From Kribbella sp. VKM Ac-2569 (GTDB lineage: Bacteria > Actinomycetota > Actinomycetes > Propionibacteriales > Kribbellaceae): DNA of 64,000 nucleotides. Positions 43,353 to 52,616 of the stretch are shown here, piece by piece. Each line of letters begins with the position of its first letter. The stretch's first letter is position 1. Both the position numbers and the translations under genes were made by a program. The notes under the pieces are model-generated. The model had not been told where the DNA came from. It searched no databases and saw only the letters and a program-made list of their open reading frames with translations. The stretch is taken from contig NZ_SGXJ01000001.1 of the NCBI RefSeq assembly GCF_004216905.1, forward strand, positions 1,054,001 through 1,118,000, read 5' to 3'.

Positions 43353-44213
43353 TCAGCCGATCGGTACGCCGAACGTCTTCAGCCAGTCCTGGACGACCTT
43401 GATGTCGATCCGCTGCAGCCCGTCGAGGTAACGGCAGTTCTGCGTGTAGCCGTAGCTGGTCACGGTCACCTGGTAGCCACCGTGGAACGTCGGGCCCCCG
43501 GAGTCACCGAAGCAGGTGCCGCCGGTACCGCGGTTGTCGTTCTCGTTGCCGTTCACCTGCAGGATCTGCGGGGTGAGCTTCTGACCGGGCTCGTCGGCCC
43601 AGCGACGCAGCAGCGGGTACGACATCGGGGTCGGCTTCTGCGGACCCGAGTCGGCCTTGCGGACCTCCGTGCCGTAGCCGACGGAGCGGAAGATCGTGCT
43701 GTTCAGCTTGGGCTGCTGGTACGCGTTCAGGTAGTTGGCGGGCGCGACCTTGGCCGGAGCGATGTTCGTGACCGCGCGGTCGAGCACGATCACGCCGACG
43801 TCGTTCCAGTTGGCCAGGTCGGTGAAGTCGGAGTACTTCGGATGCGCGTACGCCGTACCGGACTTGTAGCCGGCCTTTTCGAGCTCCGCCTGCGTGTAGC
43901 CCTTCGCCGGGTCGGCGGCGACCGGGAACGGCGACGGCGGCTGCTCGGCGATCACCGAGTCGAACGTCACCAGGGTCTTGCCGAGGGTGCCCAGCGTGCA
44001 GTGGGCCGCGGTGACCACGACGGTCGGCGACACGAGTGTTCCCGTGCACCGGAAGCGTCCGTCCGGTTGGTAGAACAGGATCAGCCCGACGTTGGGATGC
44101 GCGTTGCCGTCGGGTTGGCCGCCGGTGATGGCGCTCGCGGGCACCAGGGATGTCGCAGCAAGTCCCAGTGCCAGCGCACAGACGCCGATGATGCGGCTGA
44201 GTCGATTCCTCAT
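43353..44213 (-). CDS. Secreted trypsin-like serine protease (S1)
   Basis: 286 aa from the ATG at 44213, with GGAGGGG 6-7 nt upstream. Signal peptide of about 30 residues (MRNRLSRIIGVCALALGLA, cleavage near VPASA). Mature start ITGGQPDGNAHPNVG lacks the canonical IVGG but is similar. Catalytic triad His71 (VVTAAHC), Asp138 (NWNDVGV) and Ser238 (CFGDSGGP). The Cys of CFGDSGG and NCRYLDG could form the usual disulfide. Likely extracellular. The residue six before Ser238 is not Asp as in trypsin, so specificity is uncertain. Confidence 0.9.
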   Translation of the reverse strand: MRNRLSRIIGVCALALGLAATSLVPASAITGGQPDGNAHPNVGLILFYQPDGRFRCTGTLVSPTVVVTAAHCTLGTLGKTLVTFDSVIAEQPPSPFPVAADPAKGYTQAELEKAGYKSGTAYAHPKYSDFTDLANWNDVGVIVLDRAVTNIAPAKVAPANYLNAYQQPKLNSTIFRSVGYGTEVRKADSGPQKPTPMSYPLLRRWADEPGQKLTPQILQVNGNENDNRGTGGTCFGDSGGPTFHGGYQVTVTSYGYTQNCRYLDGLQRIDIKVVQDWLKTFGVPIG

Positions 44214-44315
44214 GGATCCCCTCCAGGGGTACGGCGGAATACCTGAATGCATTGGAGCAATCACCCACCGCGTTGTCCATAGGTTCGTTTGACTACGTTC
44301 TGTGACCACGCCGCC

Positions 44316-45215
44316 CTAGATGAACTCGGTGCCGCCGGCGCGGCGGTGGTCGCCGGGGGTGCGGCCGTACTGGCGTTTGAAGGCAGTGGAGAACGGACGT
44401 ACGTCGGAGTAGCCGCAGGCTCTTGCTACCTCGGTGATGGACAGGGTGTGGTCCATGAGGAGCTGGGCGGCCAGCTCGAGGCGGAGGCGGCGCAGGGTGG
44501 ACATGATGGAGGCGCCGGTCTGCTGGGTGAACAGCCGTTCCGCGTGACGTTCTGACAGGTGTGCGGCGGCCGCTACGTCCCGGACGGTGATCGGGCGGGA
44601 CAGGTTGTCGCGGAGATGACGCTGCATGGCGTCGACGACCAGTGGTCCCCTGTCACGTCGTACCGGCTCTACAGCTAGGTCGTCGTCCAGGGCGAAGGCT
44701 CGCGCGGTCTCCAGAACCAGTGTGGCGCCGAGCGTGCCGAGCGCGGTGGTGTACCCGGAGACTGGTGCAGCTGCTTCAGCTGCGAGTGCTGTGACCAGGG
44801 ACGGCAACGAGCCGGCTCGGTCGGACACCACCGGTCCGTCCGACCGGGTCAGTCCGGACCACCAGCCGGAGTCCCCTGGAGTAGCGCCGGACGGTCTGAA
44901 CGTGAAGCCCCAGAAGGCGATTCCCAGTGGAGACACCCGCGACGACTCGATCTCGTGGATGTCGCCCGGGCGTGCGAGGAAGACCGAGCCGGGTGCCACG
45001 TCGTACTGCACGGAGCCGGAGTTGAAGCGGCCCTCGCCGGAGTACGCGAGGCAGACCTCGTGGAACGAGTGGCTGTGCCAGTAGTTGCGCCAGTACTCCG
45101 GCCGGTAGTGGCCCCAGCTGAGGAAGTCCGCGCGGAAGCCGTCGACCTCACAGGACTCGAGCAGTCCCGCGAGGTCGACGAACCGGTCCGCACCGGCAAC
45201 GTCCAAGAGGGTCAA
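44316..45215 (-). CDS. AraC-family transcriptional regulator
   Basis: 299 aa if it starts at the TTG at 45215, which overlaps the PhyH gene stop by TTGA; an in-frame start at 45275 is possible but would overlap more. The N-terminal cupin-like sensing domain (about 45-140) has YWHSHSFHEVCLAYSGEG and FLARPGDIHEIE. The C-terminal double helix-turn-helix (about 195-290) has ITVRDVAAAAHLSERHAERL and LSITEVARACGYSDVRPFST. It probably controls the upstream PhyH and symporter genes in response to a small molecule. Confidence 0.85.
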   Translation of the reverse strand: MTLLDVAGADRFVDLAGLLESCEVDGFRADFLSWGHYRPEYWRNYWHSHSFHEVCLAYSGEGRFNSGSVQYDVAPGSVFLARPGDIHEIESSRVSPLGIAFWGFTFRPSGATPGDSGWWSGLTRSDGPVVSDRAGSLPSLVTALAAEAAAPVSGYTTALGTLGATLVLETARAFALDDDLAVEPVRRDRGPLVVDAMQRHLRDNLSRPITVRDVAAAAHLSERHAERLFTQQTGASIMSTLRRLRLELAAQLLMDHTLSITEVARACGYSDVRPFSTAFKRQYGRTPGDHRRAGGTEFI

Positions 45216-45979
45216 ACAGCGCTCCTGCCAGTGGGGTCGACTCCGCGCAGAATCATGCCCTGGCCGAGCGACCACTCGTGCGTCTTGACGGTCGGCGGGT
45301 CCGACGGGTCGCGGTACTGGATCAGCCAGGTGGTGCGCGCCTCGTCACTGGTGTTCACCCCGGACCCGTGCACGGTCAGGTAGGTGAAGAACAGTACGTC
45401 GCCCGCCTCGGCCGGCTGCGGCGTCGCCGCGTCGAACGACGGCTCCAGCAGGTGGTACGACCCCTCCGGGCTGTGCTCCCGCGGCCCGTCCTTGTGACTG
45501 CCCGGAATGACCCGCACGCACCCCTTCTCCACCGGTGCGTCGTCGAAGTGGAAGATCGCCGCCCCGACCCGGTGGTAGGTGTGCGGGAAGAACGGGTGGT
45601 CCTGGTGCAGCGGGAACGGCGAACCGTTCTCCGGCGGCTTCACGAACAGCTTGGTGTGGTGCAGCTGCACGTTGTCCACACCCATCACCGCGGCGGCCAC
45701 GTCGGTGAACCGCGGGTCCACCAGGAGCTTCGAGAACTCCGCGTCGTAGAACTGCGCGTCGTGCAGGTGCTGCAGCTTCGTCGGCGCCTCGGTCATGTCC
45801 CGGGCGGCGCCCCAGGTCGGGTCGTCGGTCCGGTTCAGCCGCGCCAGCAGGTCGTGGCTGCGCTGCCGGTAGTGCGCTGCTTCTTCCTTGCTGAGCAGGC
45901 CTTTCACCAGCACGAAGCCGTTCTCGGCATACTGCTGCGCGAGCGTCGAGAGTTCGGGACGCTCGGATGTGATCGTCAT
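45212..45979 (-). CDS. Phytanoyl-CoA dioxygenase (PhyH) family oxygenase
   Basis: 255 aa from the ATG at 45979 with AGGAGGTACTCCGAC upstream. Fe(II)/2-oxoglutarate oxygenase fold: HxD metal ligands in LHQDHPFFPHTY, distal His in YLTVHGSGVN and an Arg in DEARTTWLIQYRD for 2-oxoglutarate. Substrate unknown; PhyH members beside sugar or polyol symporters may hydroxylate small metabolites. It is 97 bp downstream of the small membrane protein and symporter genes on the same strand and is coupled to the AraC gene. Confidence 0.85.
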   Translation of the reverse strand: MTITSERPELSTLAQQYAENGFVLVKGLLSKEEAAHYRQRSHDLLARLNRTDDPTWGAARDMTEAPTKLQHLHDAQFYDAEFSKLLVDPRFTDVAAAVMGVDNVQLHHTKLFVKPPENGSPFPLHQDHPFFPHTYHRVGAAIFHFDDAPVEKGCVRVIPGSHKDGPREHSPEGSYHLLEPSFDAATPQPAEAGDVLFFTYLTVHGSGVNTSDEARTTWLIQYRDPSDPPTVKTHEWSLGQGMILRGVDPTGRSAV

Positions 45980-46076
45980 GTCGGAGTACCTCCTGATCGG
46001 GTACTTCGAGATTACGAACGCCGGCGCCCGGACGGGAGGACCCGACCGGACGCCGATGTTCGTCAAACGGACATGG

Positions 46077-46325
46077 CTACTCGTCGGCCGGTTTCGAGTC
46101 GACCGGTACGGCGATCGGCCGCAGCCGGGCCCACAGCACGAACACGGCGGTGAACACCAGCATCCCGAGGCCGCCCCAGAGGTTGATGTTGATCCCGGCG
46201 GCCTTGTCGATCTCGGCCTGCTTCTCGACGATGCCGAGGACGGTCAGCACCACGCCGTAGATCCCGACCAGGGTCGCGATCACGATCCGGATGTCGAACG
46301 CCCCGGCCTTCTTCTTGTCTGCCAT
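46077..46325 (-). CDS. Small two-TM membrane protein next to the SSS symporter
   Basis: 82 aa from the ATG at 46325; a GTG directly before it is also possible. AAGGGAG Shine-Dalgarno. A Lys-rich start (MADKKKAGAFDIR) precedes a first helix (IVIATLVGIYGVVLTVLGIV) and a second (LWGGLGMLVFTAVFVLWARL). Small proteins of this kind often accompany SSS transporters in actinobacteria and may be accessory subunits. It starts 24 bp after the symporter stop. No function is assigned. Confidence 0.75.
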   Translation of the reverse strand: MADKKKAGAFDIRIVIATLVGIYGVVLTVLGIVEKQAEIDKAAGININLWGGLGMLVFTAVFVLWARLRPIAVPVDSKPADE

Positions 46326-46348
46326 CACAATGCTCCCTTCGCCGACGC

Positions 46349-48028
46349 TCAGCCGAAGACGATGTTCAGGACGATGGTCATCGCCAGCGAGATGCCGGCC
46401 AGCAGGACCGGCCTGCGGTACCAGCCGTGGTCACCCCGGAGCACCACCTCGGTGCGCTGCGCCTTCGGCGTCAGCGAGTACACCAGGCCGACCAGCTCGG
46501 AGTCTTCCTTCGGCCTGGTCATCGTGCTCACCAGGACGCTGATCAGGATGTCGACCACGAAGGCCGCGCCGGCGCCGACGAAGCTCGCGCCCTGACCGGG
46601 CAGGTTGATGACACCGGTCTCGGACAGGACGAAGACCAGGATCGCGGTCGCCGTACCGCTGACCAGGCCGATCCAGCCCGCCGCCGCGGTCATCCGCTTC
46701 CAGAACATACCGAGGATGAACGTGGCGAACAGCGGCGCGTTGAAGAACGAGAACAGCTGCTGCAGGTAGTCCATCAGGTTGCTGTAGCCGGACGCGATCG
46801 CGGCGGTGCCGATCGCGATCAGCGTGCCCGCCACGGTCGCCCACCGGCCGGTCCGCAGGTAGAAGTCGTCCGGCCGGTCCTTGATGATGTAGCGCTCGAT
46901 GATGTCGTACGACATCACGGTGTTGAACGAGCTCAGGTTGGCCGCCATACCGGCCATGAACGACGCCAGCAGACCGGTGATCGCGAGGCCGAGCATGCCG
47001 TTGGGCAGCAGGTCGCGCATCAGCAGCAGGATCGCGTCGTTGTAGTCGACCTCACCGCTGCCGGTGGCCTTGAACTGCGCCAGTTCCGGCACGATGACCG
47101 CGGCGATGATGCCGGGGATGATCACGATGAACGGCACGAACATCTTCGGGAACGAGCCGATGATCGGCGTCCGCCGGGCCGCTGACATGTTCTTCGACGC
47201 CATCGCCCGCTGTACCTCGACGAAGTTCGTCGTCCAGTAGCCGAACGAGAGCACGAAACCGAGACCGAACACGATGCCGATCACCGACAGGAAGCTGTTG
47301 CCGAATCCGCTCAGCGCGTTGCCCGGCCAGGCCGACATCTGCTCGCTACCGCCCGGCGACGCGGTGACCTTGTCGACCAGGCCTTGCCAGCCGCCGACCT
47401 TGTGCAGGCCGACCAGGGTCAGCGGCAGCAGCGCGGCGACGATCACGAAGAACTGCAGCACCTCGTTGTAGATCGCCGCGGACAGCCCGCCGAGCGTGAT
47501 GTAGCTGAGCACGATCACGGCGGCGACGATCACCGACACCCAGATCGGCCAGCCGAGCAGCACGTTCACGATGGTCGCCAGCAGGAACAGGTTCACGCCC
47601 GCGATCAGCACCTGCGCCAGGGCGAAGCTGATCGCGTTCACCAGGTGCGCGGGCTTCCCGAACCGGCGCAGCATGAACTCCGGCACGCTGCGGACCTTCG
47701 AGCCGTAGTAGAACGGCATCATCACGACGCCGAGGAACAGCATCGCGGGGATCGCGCCGATCCAGAAGTAGTGCACGGTCGGCATGCCGTACTGCGCGCC
47801 GTTCGCCGACATGCCCATGATCTCGATCGCGCCCAGGTTGGCCGAGATGAACGCCAGGCCGGTGACCCAGGCCGGCAGCGACCGGCCGGACAGGAAGAAG
47901 TCCAGGCTGTTCGACACCGCGCGTCTGGCCAGGTACCCGATACCGAGTACGAAGACGAAGTAGAGGGCGATGATGATGTAGTCGATCGCCGTGGCATCCA
48001 GTCTGAGGATGGATTGTTGGGCAAGCAT
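46349..48028 (-). CDS. Sodium:solute symporter (SSS, SglT-like)
   Basis: 559 aa with about 14 hydrophobic segments. The pattern is that of SGLT-type sugar/polyol transporters: ALYFVFVLGIGYLARRAVSN, FISANLGAIEIMGMSANGAQ (TM1-TM2 sodium-site region), YITLGGLSAAIYNEVLQFFV, and NFVEVQRAMASKNMSAAR. Probably imports a sugar, myo-inositol or related solute with sodium. First gene of a run with the small membrane protein, PhyH and AraC genes. It is intact, unlike the symporter at 11008-11768. Confidence 0.88.
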   Translation of the reverse strand: MLAQQSILRLDATAIDYIIIALYFVFVLGIGYLARRAVSNSLDFFLSGRSLPAWVTGLAFISANLGAIEIMGMSANGAQYGMPTVHYFWIGAIPAMLFLGVVMMPFYYGSKVRSVPEFMLRRFGKPAHLVNAISFALAQVLIAGVNLFLLATIVNVLLGWPIWVSVIVAAVIVLSYITLGGLSAAIYNEVLQFFVIVAALLPLTLVGLHKVGGWQGLVDKVTASPGGSEQMSAWPGNALSGFGNSFLSVIGIVFGLGFVLSFGYWTTNFVEVQRAMASKNMSAARRTPIIGSFPKMFVPFIVIIPGIIAAVIVPELAQFKATGSGEVDYNDAILLLMRDLLPNGMLGLAITGLLASFMAGMAANLSSFNTVMSYDIIERYIIKDRPDDFYLRTGRWATVAGTLIAIGTAAIASGYSNLMDYLQQLFSFFNAPLFATFILGMFWKRMTAAAGWIGLVSGTATAILVFVLSETGVINLPGQGASFVGAGAAFVVDILISVLVSTMTRPKEDSELVGLVYSLTPKAQRTEVVLRGDHGWYRRPVLLAGISLAMTIVLNIVFG

Positions 48029-48193
48029 CGGGCCTCCGGACCGCCGGTATGACAGATCGTGTTGTTACCGGTCAGGAACGTTACTCCTACTTTCAACCAA
48101 GCGGGCGGCGACCCGGCGGACGACCGGTCTCCACCCGGATCTCCACCCCTGGTCGGTCCCCTGGAAAGACCGGGCAGACCTACCGTCCGTGAC

Positions 48194-48679
48194 ATGAGCT
48201 TCGGAGCGTTGCCCAACGCACTCGTCGTGATCGCCGTCGTGGTGGCCGTGCTCGCCCGGCGGCTGTCCTGGTCCGAGCTGGAGAACTCCGACACCGACGT
48301 GTGGCGTGGCCCGGTCGTGCTGATGGGGGTCGGGGTCTACCAGCTGTACGACCGGCACACCGGCCTCGGCGTCGTGGACGTCGTACTGCTCGTCGTCGGC
48401 ACCGCGCTCGCACTCGTCGCCGGTGTCGGCTCGGGCCGGGTCGCGCAGGTCGAGCGGCGCGCCGGGAAGGTGTTCTTCCGGCTCGGGATGCCCGGGCTCG
48501 GCATCATGGTGGCCTACCTGGTCGTCCGGCTCGGGCTCGTGGGACTCGGCCACCTGCTCGGCGCCTCGGTCGCCGGCGGCGGCGCGCTGATGGTCTCGAT
48601 GGGTGCGAACCTGTTGACCCAGTCGCTGATCATCCAGAGCAAGGCGAGCCAGATGGCCGAGGAGTACACCAACCAGTGA
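48194..48679 (+). CDS. Small integral membrane protein of the kinase operon
   Basis: 161 aa from the ATG at 48194. Four to five hydrophobic helices: LVVIAVVVAVLARRL, VVLLVVGTALALVAGVG, LGIMVAYLVVRLGLVGLGHL and others. Not recognised as a named family; the CcdC/DUF1453 type is possible. It overlaps the sensor kinase start by GTGA, so all three genes of this operon are translationally linked. It may act as an accessory sensor subunit. Confidence 0.65.
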   Translation: MSFGALPNALVVIAVVVAVLARRLSWSELENSDTDVWRGPVVLMGVGVYQLYDRHTGLGVVDVVLLVVGTALALVAGVGSGRVAQVERRAGKVFFRLGMPGLGIMVAYLVVRLGLVGLGHLLGASVAGGGALMVSMGANLLTQSLIIQSKASQMAEEYTNQ

Positions 48680-49788
48680 AGCTGAAGGCGCTGCTGCCGC
48701 CCCGTCCGCACGGAGAGAGCGGCTGGGTCGGCCGGGTGCTCACCACGGGTGTCGCGGTCGCCGTTCTGGCCACCGCGCGCCCCGCGTCCGCGTGGGTCTG
48801 GGTCGTGCTCGGTGTGACCTTCGCCCTCTTCGTGGCCGGCTCGGTGCTGATGACGGCTCGCCCGTACGTCTCGCTAGCACTGCTAGGCACGGTCGCGGTC
48901 AGCAACGCGCTGATCGCGGGCTACCCGCAGTCGAACGCCCTGGTCCTGGTGCTGGTCGCGATCACCGACATCGCCGTGATCGACTTCGGGCGCCGCGGCA
49001 ACCGGCCGATCATTGCTGTCGGCATCGGTGTCGCGGCGGCATACGCCGGTTCGGCGTGGTGGTTCGAGCAGCCGGACACCTGGTACTTCTCCCAGCTGCT
49101 CTGGACCGCCGTACTGACCGCCTTCGGGTTGAACCGGCGCCAGTACGAGGTGCAGGCAAGGCAGACCGAGCAGTTGCTGGAGCAGACCCGGCTGGCGCAG
49201 AGCGAGCACGCCCGTGCAGCCACGCTGGAGGAGCGCGGGCGGATCGCTCGGGACCTGCACGACGTACTGGCGCATTCGCTGGGCGCACTGAGCGTTCAGC
49301 TCGAGGTAGCCGAGGCGTTGCTGGATGAGCGCGGTGACACGGCCGGGGCGTTGGAGCGGGTACGTCGGTCGCGCCGGCTCGCCGTACAGGGGCTGACTGA
49401 GGCGCGGAACGCTGTAGCTGCGCTGCGGGCAGATGAGGTGCCTGAGCTCCCTCAAGCACTCGCTGCGATCGCGGAGCAGCACGAGAAGGACCACGGAACC
49501 GCCGTACGGCTCACTGTCACTGGTGGTCCTAGGAAGCTGGACTCCGGTGTCACGGTCGCACTGCTCGGTGCGGCTCGCGAGGCACTGACCAACGCGGCCA
49601 AACATGCACCTGGCCAGGCGGTGGAGATGCAGCTCGACGGTATGCGGCTGTCCGTTCGGAACAAGGGTGTCACGACTGGCGAGGGGTATGGGCTGGCCGG
49701 GATGCGGGAGCGGCTGGCCCTGGTGGGTGGGACATTGACGGCAGGTGCGGACGGCGACGACTGGTTGGTGGTGGCAGAGGTTGACTGA
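48676..49788 (+). CDS. Sensor histidine kinase (HisKA_3, NarL/DesK type)
   Basis: 370 aa. The N-terminal membrane part (about 20-145) has five to six TM helices with short loops. A coiled coil (about 150-185) and the dimerisation box ERGRIARDLHDVLAHSLG with phospho-accepting His195 follow. The ATPase domain has GAAREALTNAAKHAPG (N box) and GYGLAGMRERLALVGG (G box). GTG start at 48676 overlaps the membrane protein stop. It phosphorylates the LuxR-type regulator encoded next. With almost no outer loops, the signal is likely sensed in the membrane. Confidence 0.92.
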   Translation: MKLKALLPPRPHGESGWVGRVLTTGVAVAVLATARPASAWVWVVLGVTFALFVAGSVLMTARPYVSLALLGTVAVSNALIAGYPQSNALVLVLVAITDIAVIDFGRRGNRPIIAVGIGVAAAYAGSAWWFEQPDTWYFSQLLWTAVLTAFGLNRRQYEVQARQTEQLLEQTRLAQSEHARAATLEERGRIARDLHDVLAHSLGALSVQLEVAEALLDERGDTAGALERVRRSRRLAVQGLTEARNAVAALRADEVPELPQALAAIAEQHEKDHGTAVRLTVTGGPRKLDSGVTVALLGAAREALTNAAKHAPGQAVEMQLDGMRLSVRNKGVTTGEGYGLAGMRERLALVGGTLTAGADGDDWLVVAEVD

Positions 49789-50422
49789 CGCAATCCGAGT
49801 GGTCGTGGCGGACGACCAGCAGGTCGTGCGAGAAGGACTGGTCGCTCTACTCGGGCTGATCGACGGCGTCGAGGTCACCGGCGCGGCAGCGAACGGTGTC
49901 GAAGCCGTCGACCTGGTTGCCCGGGGCAACGTGGACGTGGTGCTGATGGATCTGCGGATGCCGGTCCTGGACGGGACGCAGGCGACCGCGCGGATCACGG
50001 CCGACTTCCCGGAGGTCGCCGTACTCGTGCTGACCACGTACGCCGACGACGCCTCGATCGCGAACGCGCTCCGCGCCGGGGCGCGCGGCTACCTCACCAA
50101 GGACGCCGGCCGCGCCGAGATCGGCGCCGCGCTGCGGTCGACCGCCGCCGGGCAGTCGACGTTCGACCCCGAGGTCTCGAAGCGTTTGATCGCGGGACTC
50201 ACACCAACAGACCAGGAGACCGATGGGCTGACGGCCCGGGAGACCGAGGTACTGCGGTTGATCGCGCAGGGCCTGAGCAACCCGGAGATCGCCGGTCAGC
50301 TGTTCATCAGCGAGGCGACCGTGAAGACGCACATCAACAACACGTTCGCGAAGATCGGGGCCCGGCACCGCGCGGAGGCGGTGCGGTACGCCTATCGCAA
50401 AGGGATCGCGTCAGATGCGTAG
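49781..50422 (+). CDS. NarL/LuxR-type response regulator
   Basis: 213 aa if the start is the TTG at 49781, which overlaps the kinase stop by 8 bases; a GTG at 49799 is an alternative. Receiver domain about 1-120: acidic pair DD in VVVADDQQ, phospho-acceptor Asp57 in VLMDLRMPVLDG, Thr in LVLTTYADD and Lys in GYLTKDAG. LuxR helix-turn-helix about 150-205: LTARETEVLRLIAQGLSNPE and SEATVKTHINNTFAKIG. Targets are unknown; autoregulation of this operon is likely. Confidence 0.92.
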   Translation: MTDAIRVVVADDQQVVREGLVALLGLIDGVEVTGAAANGVEAVDLVARGNVDVVLMDLRMPVLDGTQATARITADFPEVAVLVLTTYADDASIANALRAGARGYLTKDAGRAEIGAALRSTAAGQSTFDPEVSKRLIAGLTPTDQETDGLTARETEVLRLIAQGLSNPEIAGQLFISEATVKTHINNTFAKIGARHRAEAVRYAYRKGIASDA

Positions 50423-51412
50423 CTCGGCGACGACCGGGCGGTGGTCGCTGCCGGTCGAGCTCATCACCCAGGCCTTGGTCGGGGTGACGCCGCGCACCAG
50501 GATGTGGTCGATCCGCGCCATCGGGAACTTCGCCGGCCAGGTGAACCCGAAGCCGATGCCGGCCGCGCCCTGCGCCGAGCGGAGGCCGGCCGTCAGCGGG
50601 GCGAGACTGCGATCGTTCGCCGTACCGTTGAAGTCGCCCATCACGATCACGCCAGCGAGCCGCTCATCGGCGATCTGCCGGCCGAGCGCCTTGATCGTGT
50701 CGTTGCGCTGGTCCGACGTGAAGCCGCTGGTGCCTACGCGGACCGAGGCCAGGTGCGCGACGTACACGGCGACCTTGCCCTCCGGCGTACTGACCTCCGC
50801 GCGCAGCGCACGGGTCCATTTGAAGCCGACGTCGACGGACGTGGTCTCGACGACCGGGTACTTCGACCAGAGGGCGACCGTGTCGCGGGACACCTGGTAC
50901 GGGTACAGCTTGGCGAAAGCAGCCTTGTAAACCTTCAGGTCCGACGCAGTGAGCTCCTCGAGCGCCATAACATCGGCGTCGGCCCCGATTAGGTCCTGCG
51001 CGGTCTTCTCCGGATCGGGGTTGGCGGCGTCGACGTTGTGCGTCAGCACGCGCAGGTCGTACGCTCCCCCGCCGCCCTTGCCCGGGACGAGCAGGTCGCC
51101 GAACATCAGGCCCCACACGAGCGCGGGGACCAGCAGCGCGACACCGGCCGTCGCGGAGCGGCGTACCAGAGCGGCGACACCGAGCACCGGTACGGCGAGG
51201 CCGACCCAGGGCAGGAAGGTGTCGAGCAGACTGCCCAGGTTGCCGACCGAGTTCGGAACGTGACGGTGGAACAGCAGCGGCAGCGCCGACAGGATCGCCA
51301 GCACTGCGATCACCCAGCCGCGCCGCCACATGCCACCCATTTTCCTCCGCCGCGCGCTGGTGCGCGGCGGCGGCGGTTTGCGAGTGGCGACAGCTGTCTG
51401 GCGGTCCGGCAT
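50411..51412 (-). CDS. Membrane-anchored endonuclease/exonuclease/phosphatase family protein
   Basis: 333 aa from the ATG at 51412; an ATG at 51340 with GGAGG close upstream is a good alternative. Three TM helices (about 28-100: WVIAVLAILSALPLLF, FLPWVGLAVPVLGVAALV, AGVALLVPALVWGLMF) precede the EEP domain. The domain has LRVLTHNVDAANPD, ALEELTASDL with the metal Glu, VIVMGDFNGTANDRS, and the catalytic SDHRPVVAEL. The active domain should face outside; the substrate may be nucleic acid, lipid or inositol phosphate. It converges with the response regulator (12-bp overlap). Confidence 0.85.
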   Translation of the reverse strand: MPDRQTAVATRKPPPPRTSARRRKMGGMWRRGWVIAVLAILSALPLLFHRHVPNSVGNLGSLLDTFLPWVGLAVPVLGVAALVRRSATAGVALLVPALVWGLMFGDLLVPGKGGGGAYDLRVLTHNVDAANPDPEKTAQDLIGADADVMALEELTASDLKVYKAAFAKLYPYQVSRDTVALWSKYPVVETTSVDVGFKWTRALRAEVSTPEGKVAVYVAHLASVRVGTSGFTSDQRNDTIKALGRQIADERLAGVIVMGDFNGTANDRSLAPLTAGLRSAQGAAGIGFGFTWPAKFPMARIDHILVRGVTPTKAWVMSSTGSDHRPVVAELRI

Positions 51413-51565
51413 GGAGTGATTGTTGCGGACGGCCGGGCCGGACCAAAGTCCATGCACCGTCAGGTACGGCGATTTCATCCGTACGGACGATCGCCCGGCA
51501 CCGGAATGATGAGGAATCTGTGAGAGCTCTGGTGCCTTCGAGGGAGCGCACCGCACAATGCCCGT

Positions 51566-52168
51566 ATGCCGTCAGCGCAGATCACCGAGCCGTTCGTCGT
51601 CAAGCGCCACGGGCTCGGTACGACGAAGACCGCACTCGCGCTCGGCACCGTAGTGTTCGGCCTGATGGTGGCGCTGACGCTCGCGATCGTCGTGGTGCAG
51701 GCGATCCGGGGCGCATCGATCCGGGAACCGCTCGAGGCGGTGTGGCTGGGCTGGGGCGGTACGCCGTTGATCTTCGCGGTCGGGCTGCCGATCCTGCTCG
51801 TGGTCGGTGCGATCACCGCGTTGGAGGAGCGCCGCGAGGACGACGTCGACGACGTACTGCTGACCGTGGACGACGCCGGCATCTACCTCGGCGGTGAGCA
51901 ACCGCGCACGATCCCGTGGGACGAGGTCCGCGGCGTCTGCCGGGTCGAACGCCAGGAGAGTGAAGAGATGTGGGAGCCGCGGCTGGTCGTCATGCTCGTC
52001 GACGAGGACGCACTCCCCCGCAGTACCAAGGCCTGGGGCCCGTCCTGCCCGTGGCCCGGCACACACGAGATCCTCGCCCGCTCTCTCCCGTACGACGACC
52101 TGGTCACCGCGATCGCCCAACGGGCCCCGCACATCAACGTCACCAACCGCGGCCGCGTCGAGGACTGA
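51566..52168 (+). CDS. Membrane protein with PH-like cytoplasmic domain
   Basis: 200 aa. Two TM helices (about 20-45 GTVVFGLMVALTLAIVVVQA; about 62-85 GTPLIFAVGLPILLVVGAIT) are followed by a soluble domain. That domain has LLTVDDAGIYLGGEQPRTIP and WDEVRGVCRVERQ, a strand pattern like bacterial PH domains. Function unknown. It begins a set of three small plus-strand genes (20-bp and 5-bp gaps). Divergent from the EEP gene. Confidence 0.65.
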   Translation: MPSAQITEPFVVKRHGLGTTKTALALGTVVFGLMVALTLAIVVVQAIRGASIREPLEAVWLGWGGTPLIFAVGLPILLVVGAITALEERREDDVDDVLLTVDDAGIYLGGEQPRTIPWDEVRGVCRVERQESEEMWEPRLVVMLVDEDALPRSTKAWGPSCPWPGTHEILARSLPYDDLVTAIAQRAPHINVTNRGRVED

Positions 52169-52188
52169 TCGCCGGTTACCGTCAGGAC

Positions 52189-52611
52189 ATGACGGCTCCT
52201 GACATCGGCAGTGCGGAAGAGCAGGCGCGGTACCAGCGTGGGCTGGAGGTTCTGAGCGGTATCGACGGTGGCGGCGCTCCTGCTGTGATGGACAGCCTCG
52301 GAGACATCGCCCCGGCGCTCGCACATCACATCGTGGCGTTCGGCTTCGGCGACCTGTACTCCCGGCCGGCGCTGGTTCCCCAGCAACGCCAGCTCGTCAC
52401 CCTCGGGATCCTGGCCGCGCTCGGCGGCTGCGAACCCGAGCTCGAGGTGCACATCAAGACCTCACTCAACGTCGGCCTGACGCCGGCCGAGATCGTCGAG
52501 ACCTTCATCCACACCGCCGGGTACGCCGGCTTCCCCCGCGCGATCAATGCGATCACGGTCGCCAAGAAGGTCTTCGCCGAACGCAACCTGCTGCCGGTCA
52601 CGGAAGGATGA
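52189..52611 (+). CDS. Carboxymuconolactone decarboxylase-family protein
   Basis: 140 aa from the ATG at 52189 with a CAGGAC upstream. The CMD/AhpD-like helical fold reads YSRPALVPQQRQLVTLGILA, EVHIKTSLNVGLTPAEIVET and HTAGYAGFPRAINAITVAKK. The CxxC of AhpD is absent, so it resembles gamma-carboxymuconolactone decarboxylase-type members and not peroxidases. Substrate unknown. A GGAAGG within its last codons serves as ribosome site for the next gene. Confidence 0.82.
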   Translation: MTAPDIGSAEEQARYQRGLEVLSGIDGGGAPAVMDSLGDIAPALAHHIVAFGFGDLYSRPALVPQQRQLVTLGILAALGGCEPELEVHIKTSLNVGLTPAEIVETFIHTAGYAGFPRAINAITVAKKVFAERNLLPVTEG

Positions 52612-52616
52612 GCTCC